This document shows positions 32,577-34,750 of a stretch of DNA of 34,750 bases, one piece after another. Origin of the DNA: Rhodospirillales bacterium (lineage in GTDB: Bacteria; Pseudomonadota; Alphaproteobacteria; Rhodospirillales; WMHbin7); NCBI GenBank assembly GCA_016214125.1, contig JACRPC010000024.1:1-34750 (forward strand), written 5' to 3'. Position numbers and translations under genes: made by a program. Every line of letters starts with the position of its first letter. Positions within the stretch are counted from its first letter, which is position 1. The notes under the pieces are model-generated. The model saw nothing but the letters and a program-made list of their open reading frames with translations. It did no database searches and was not told the origin of the DNA.

Positions 32577-33170
32577 TCAGCCCAGCGCGCGTTCGAGGAA
32601 ATCGAGCCGGTCCTGGCCCCAGAACATCTCGCCCGCCAGCATGTAGGTGGGCAGGCCGAAGACCTGGCGGGCCAGGGCCTCTTCGGTGTTGGCGGCGCGC
32701 ACCGCCTGCATCTCGGGCGCCATCGCCTGGGCCAGCAGCGCCTTGCCGTCATAGCCTTCGGCTTGGGCGATCGCTTCCAGATCGGCGTCATCGGCGATGT
32801 TGCGCTCGTCCGCCCACACGGCGCGCAGGAAGGCGCCGGCCAACTTTCCCATATCCTGGCCCGCCCGCCCGGCGGCGATCACCATGCCGGCCGGCTTGGT
32901 GTCGGGCACCGGGAAGTATTTGGGTTTGAGCGTGAGGGGGATGCCGAGATAGGCGCTCCAGCGCGGCAGCTCGACCAGCCGATAGGCCTGGCGGGCCGGG
33001 GCGCGCTGGGCCAGGGGCAGGCCGCCGCCCGCCGTCAGCACCGGGCCGAAATCGATCGGCTTATAGGCGATGGTGGCGCCCTTGCGCTTGGCCAAATCGA
33101 TCAGCCTTTGATGGCCCAGATAGCACCAGGGCGACATCAGGGCGAGGTAGTAATCGATGGTTTTGGACAT
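32577..33170 (-). CDS. 2-hydroxychromene-2-carboxylate isomerase family protein (DsbA fold)
   Basis: A predicted 197-residue protein of the HCCA isomerase/GST-kappa branch of the thioredoxin fold. IDYYLALMSPWCYLGHQRL at 5-23 is the active-site region; S13 and C16 are at the glutathione-contact positions. PIDFGPVL, AQRAPARQAYRLVELPRWSAYLG, and VFGLPTYMLAGEMFWGQDRLDFLE (cis-proline loop and C-terminus) follow the family. The ATG at 33170 is chosen because CGGAGGCACG precedes it; a longer frame to 33209 lacks this. Members isomerise chromene carboxylates in naphthalene breakdown or act as glutathione transferases; with no degradation genes near, a general glutathione-dependent role is more likely. 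Confidence 0.9.
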   Translation of the reverse strand: MSKTIDYYLALMSPWCYLGHQRLIDLAKRKGATIAYKPIDFGPVLTAGGGLPLAQRAPARQAYRLVELPRWSAYLGIPLTLKPKYFPVPDTKPAGMVIAAGRAGQDMGKLAGAFLRAVWADERNIADDADLEAIAQAEGYDGKALLAQAMAPEMQAVRAANTEEALARQVFGLPTYMLAGEMFWGQDRLDFLERALG

Positions 33171-33247
33171 CGTGCCTCCGGCGGCGGGCGGTCGGGACGG
33201 GATCGCCAATCTACCCGATCCGCCCCCGCTTCGGATAGAGTGGGCGG

Positions 33248-34501
<1,254 letters not shown>

Positions 34502-34528
34502 AAAACATGAAAAAACAACATATTAAAA

Positions 34529-34750
34529 ATGAACGCGAACCGCAGAGCCCACGGAGAGCGCGAAGCGGCCGGCTGGGTGCAGCAGCGCACCGTCAACACC
34601 GTCGGCGGCGTGGTCAAGCCGGGCGAGACCCTGATGCGCATCGTGCCCGACCAGCGCCGGCTGGTGGTCGAGGCCTATCTGCCCTCCAAGGATGTCGGGC
34701 GGGTGCGGGCCGGCCAGAAGGCCGAAATCAAGCTCGAGGCCTTCAACTTC
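34529..34750 (+). pseudogene. 5'-truncated HlyD-type secretion adaptor fragment, runs off window
   Basis: From 34571 the frame reads GWVQQRTVNTVGGVVKPGE, then LMRIVPDQRRLVVEAYLPSK and GQKAEIKLEAFNF, the beta-barrel region just after the coiled coil in HlyD/PrtE-family membrane fusion proteins of type I secretion. In intact family members this lies around residue 300 of about 430; here the membrane anchor, lipoyl domain and coiled coil are absent. An ATG at 34529 is in frame, but its first 14 codons (MNANRRAHGEREAA) are repeat sequence. It is therefore probably a remnant, although a complete copy could exist elsewhere. No ribosome binding site is obvious. The 3' end is outside the window. Confidence 0.6.

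Overview
The window reads as chromosome of a GC-rich alphaproteobacterium, most likely a Rhodospirillales-type organism. The main support is a DivK-type single-domain regulator that matches the Caulobacter protein motif for motif, together with strong G/C bias at third codon positions and typical alphaproteobacterial signalling proteins. Genes are closely packed, and many start codons overlap the preceding stop codon.

Positions 184-20382 form a surface-glycan (capsule, O-antigen or protein glycan) locus. On the minus strand lie a GT2-like glycosyltransferase, a SAM methyltransferase and a radical SAM/SPASM enzyme. Divergent from these, an 11-gene plus-strand operon (3939-15492) encodes in order: an NAD-dependent epimerase, a fused nucleotidyltransferase-PfkB kinase with its domains in the reverse order to HldE, a second SDR epimerase, a HAD-like protein, an APH-fold kinase, a two-subunit transketolase, two DegT aminotransferases, an RmlD-like reductase and an unrecognised 462-residue protein. 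The content suggests that the operon builds and activates an unusual, probably aminated, sugar: carbon-chain transfer by transketolase, phosphorylation, nucleotidyl activation, oxidation/reduction and transamination. It is followed by a second GT2-like protein (minus), a UDP-sugar dehydrogenase, an unrecognised 293-residue protein and an FkbM methyltransferase.

Positions 20494-24865 hold a two-gene signalling operon on the minus strand: a membrane hybrid histidine kinase with three PAS-like domains, then a response regulator with an HD-GYP (cyclic-di-GMP phosphodiesterase type) output. A tRNA-Arg(ACG) follows at 25115-25191. A lipoprotein gene and manC (GDP-mannose synthesis) form the next plus-strand operon, which could also feed the glycan locus.

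The right third is mixed housekeeping: a secreted SNase-like nuclease, an AT-rich gap, a helix-turn-helix/periplasmic-binding-like regulator divergent from moaA, a repeat-rich gap at 30764-31077, divK, an EamA transporter, a DsbA-fold isomerase and an ACT-domain threonine dehydratase. The last 220 bases contain an AT-rich junction, a repeat fragment and the internal part of a HlyD-type secretion adaptor with no N-terminal half, suggesting a rearrangement at the window edge.

All functions are read from motifs and gene order; no database search was possible. The strongest candidate for something undescribed is the 3939-15492 sugar operon.
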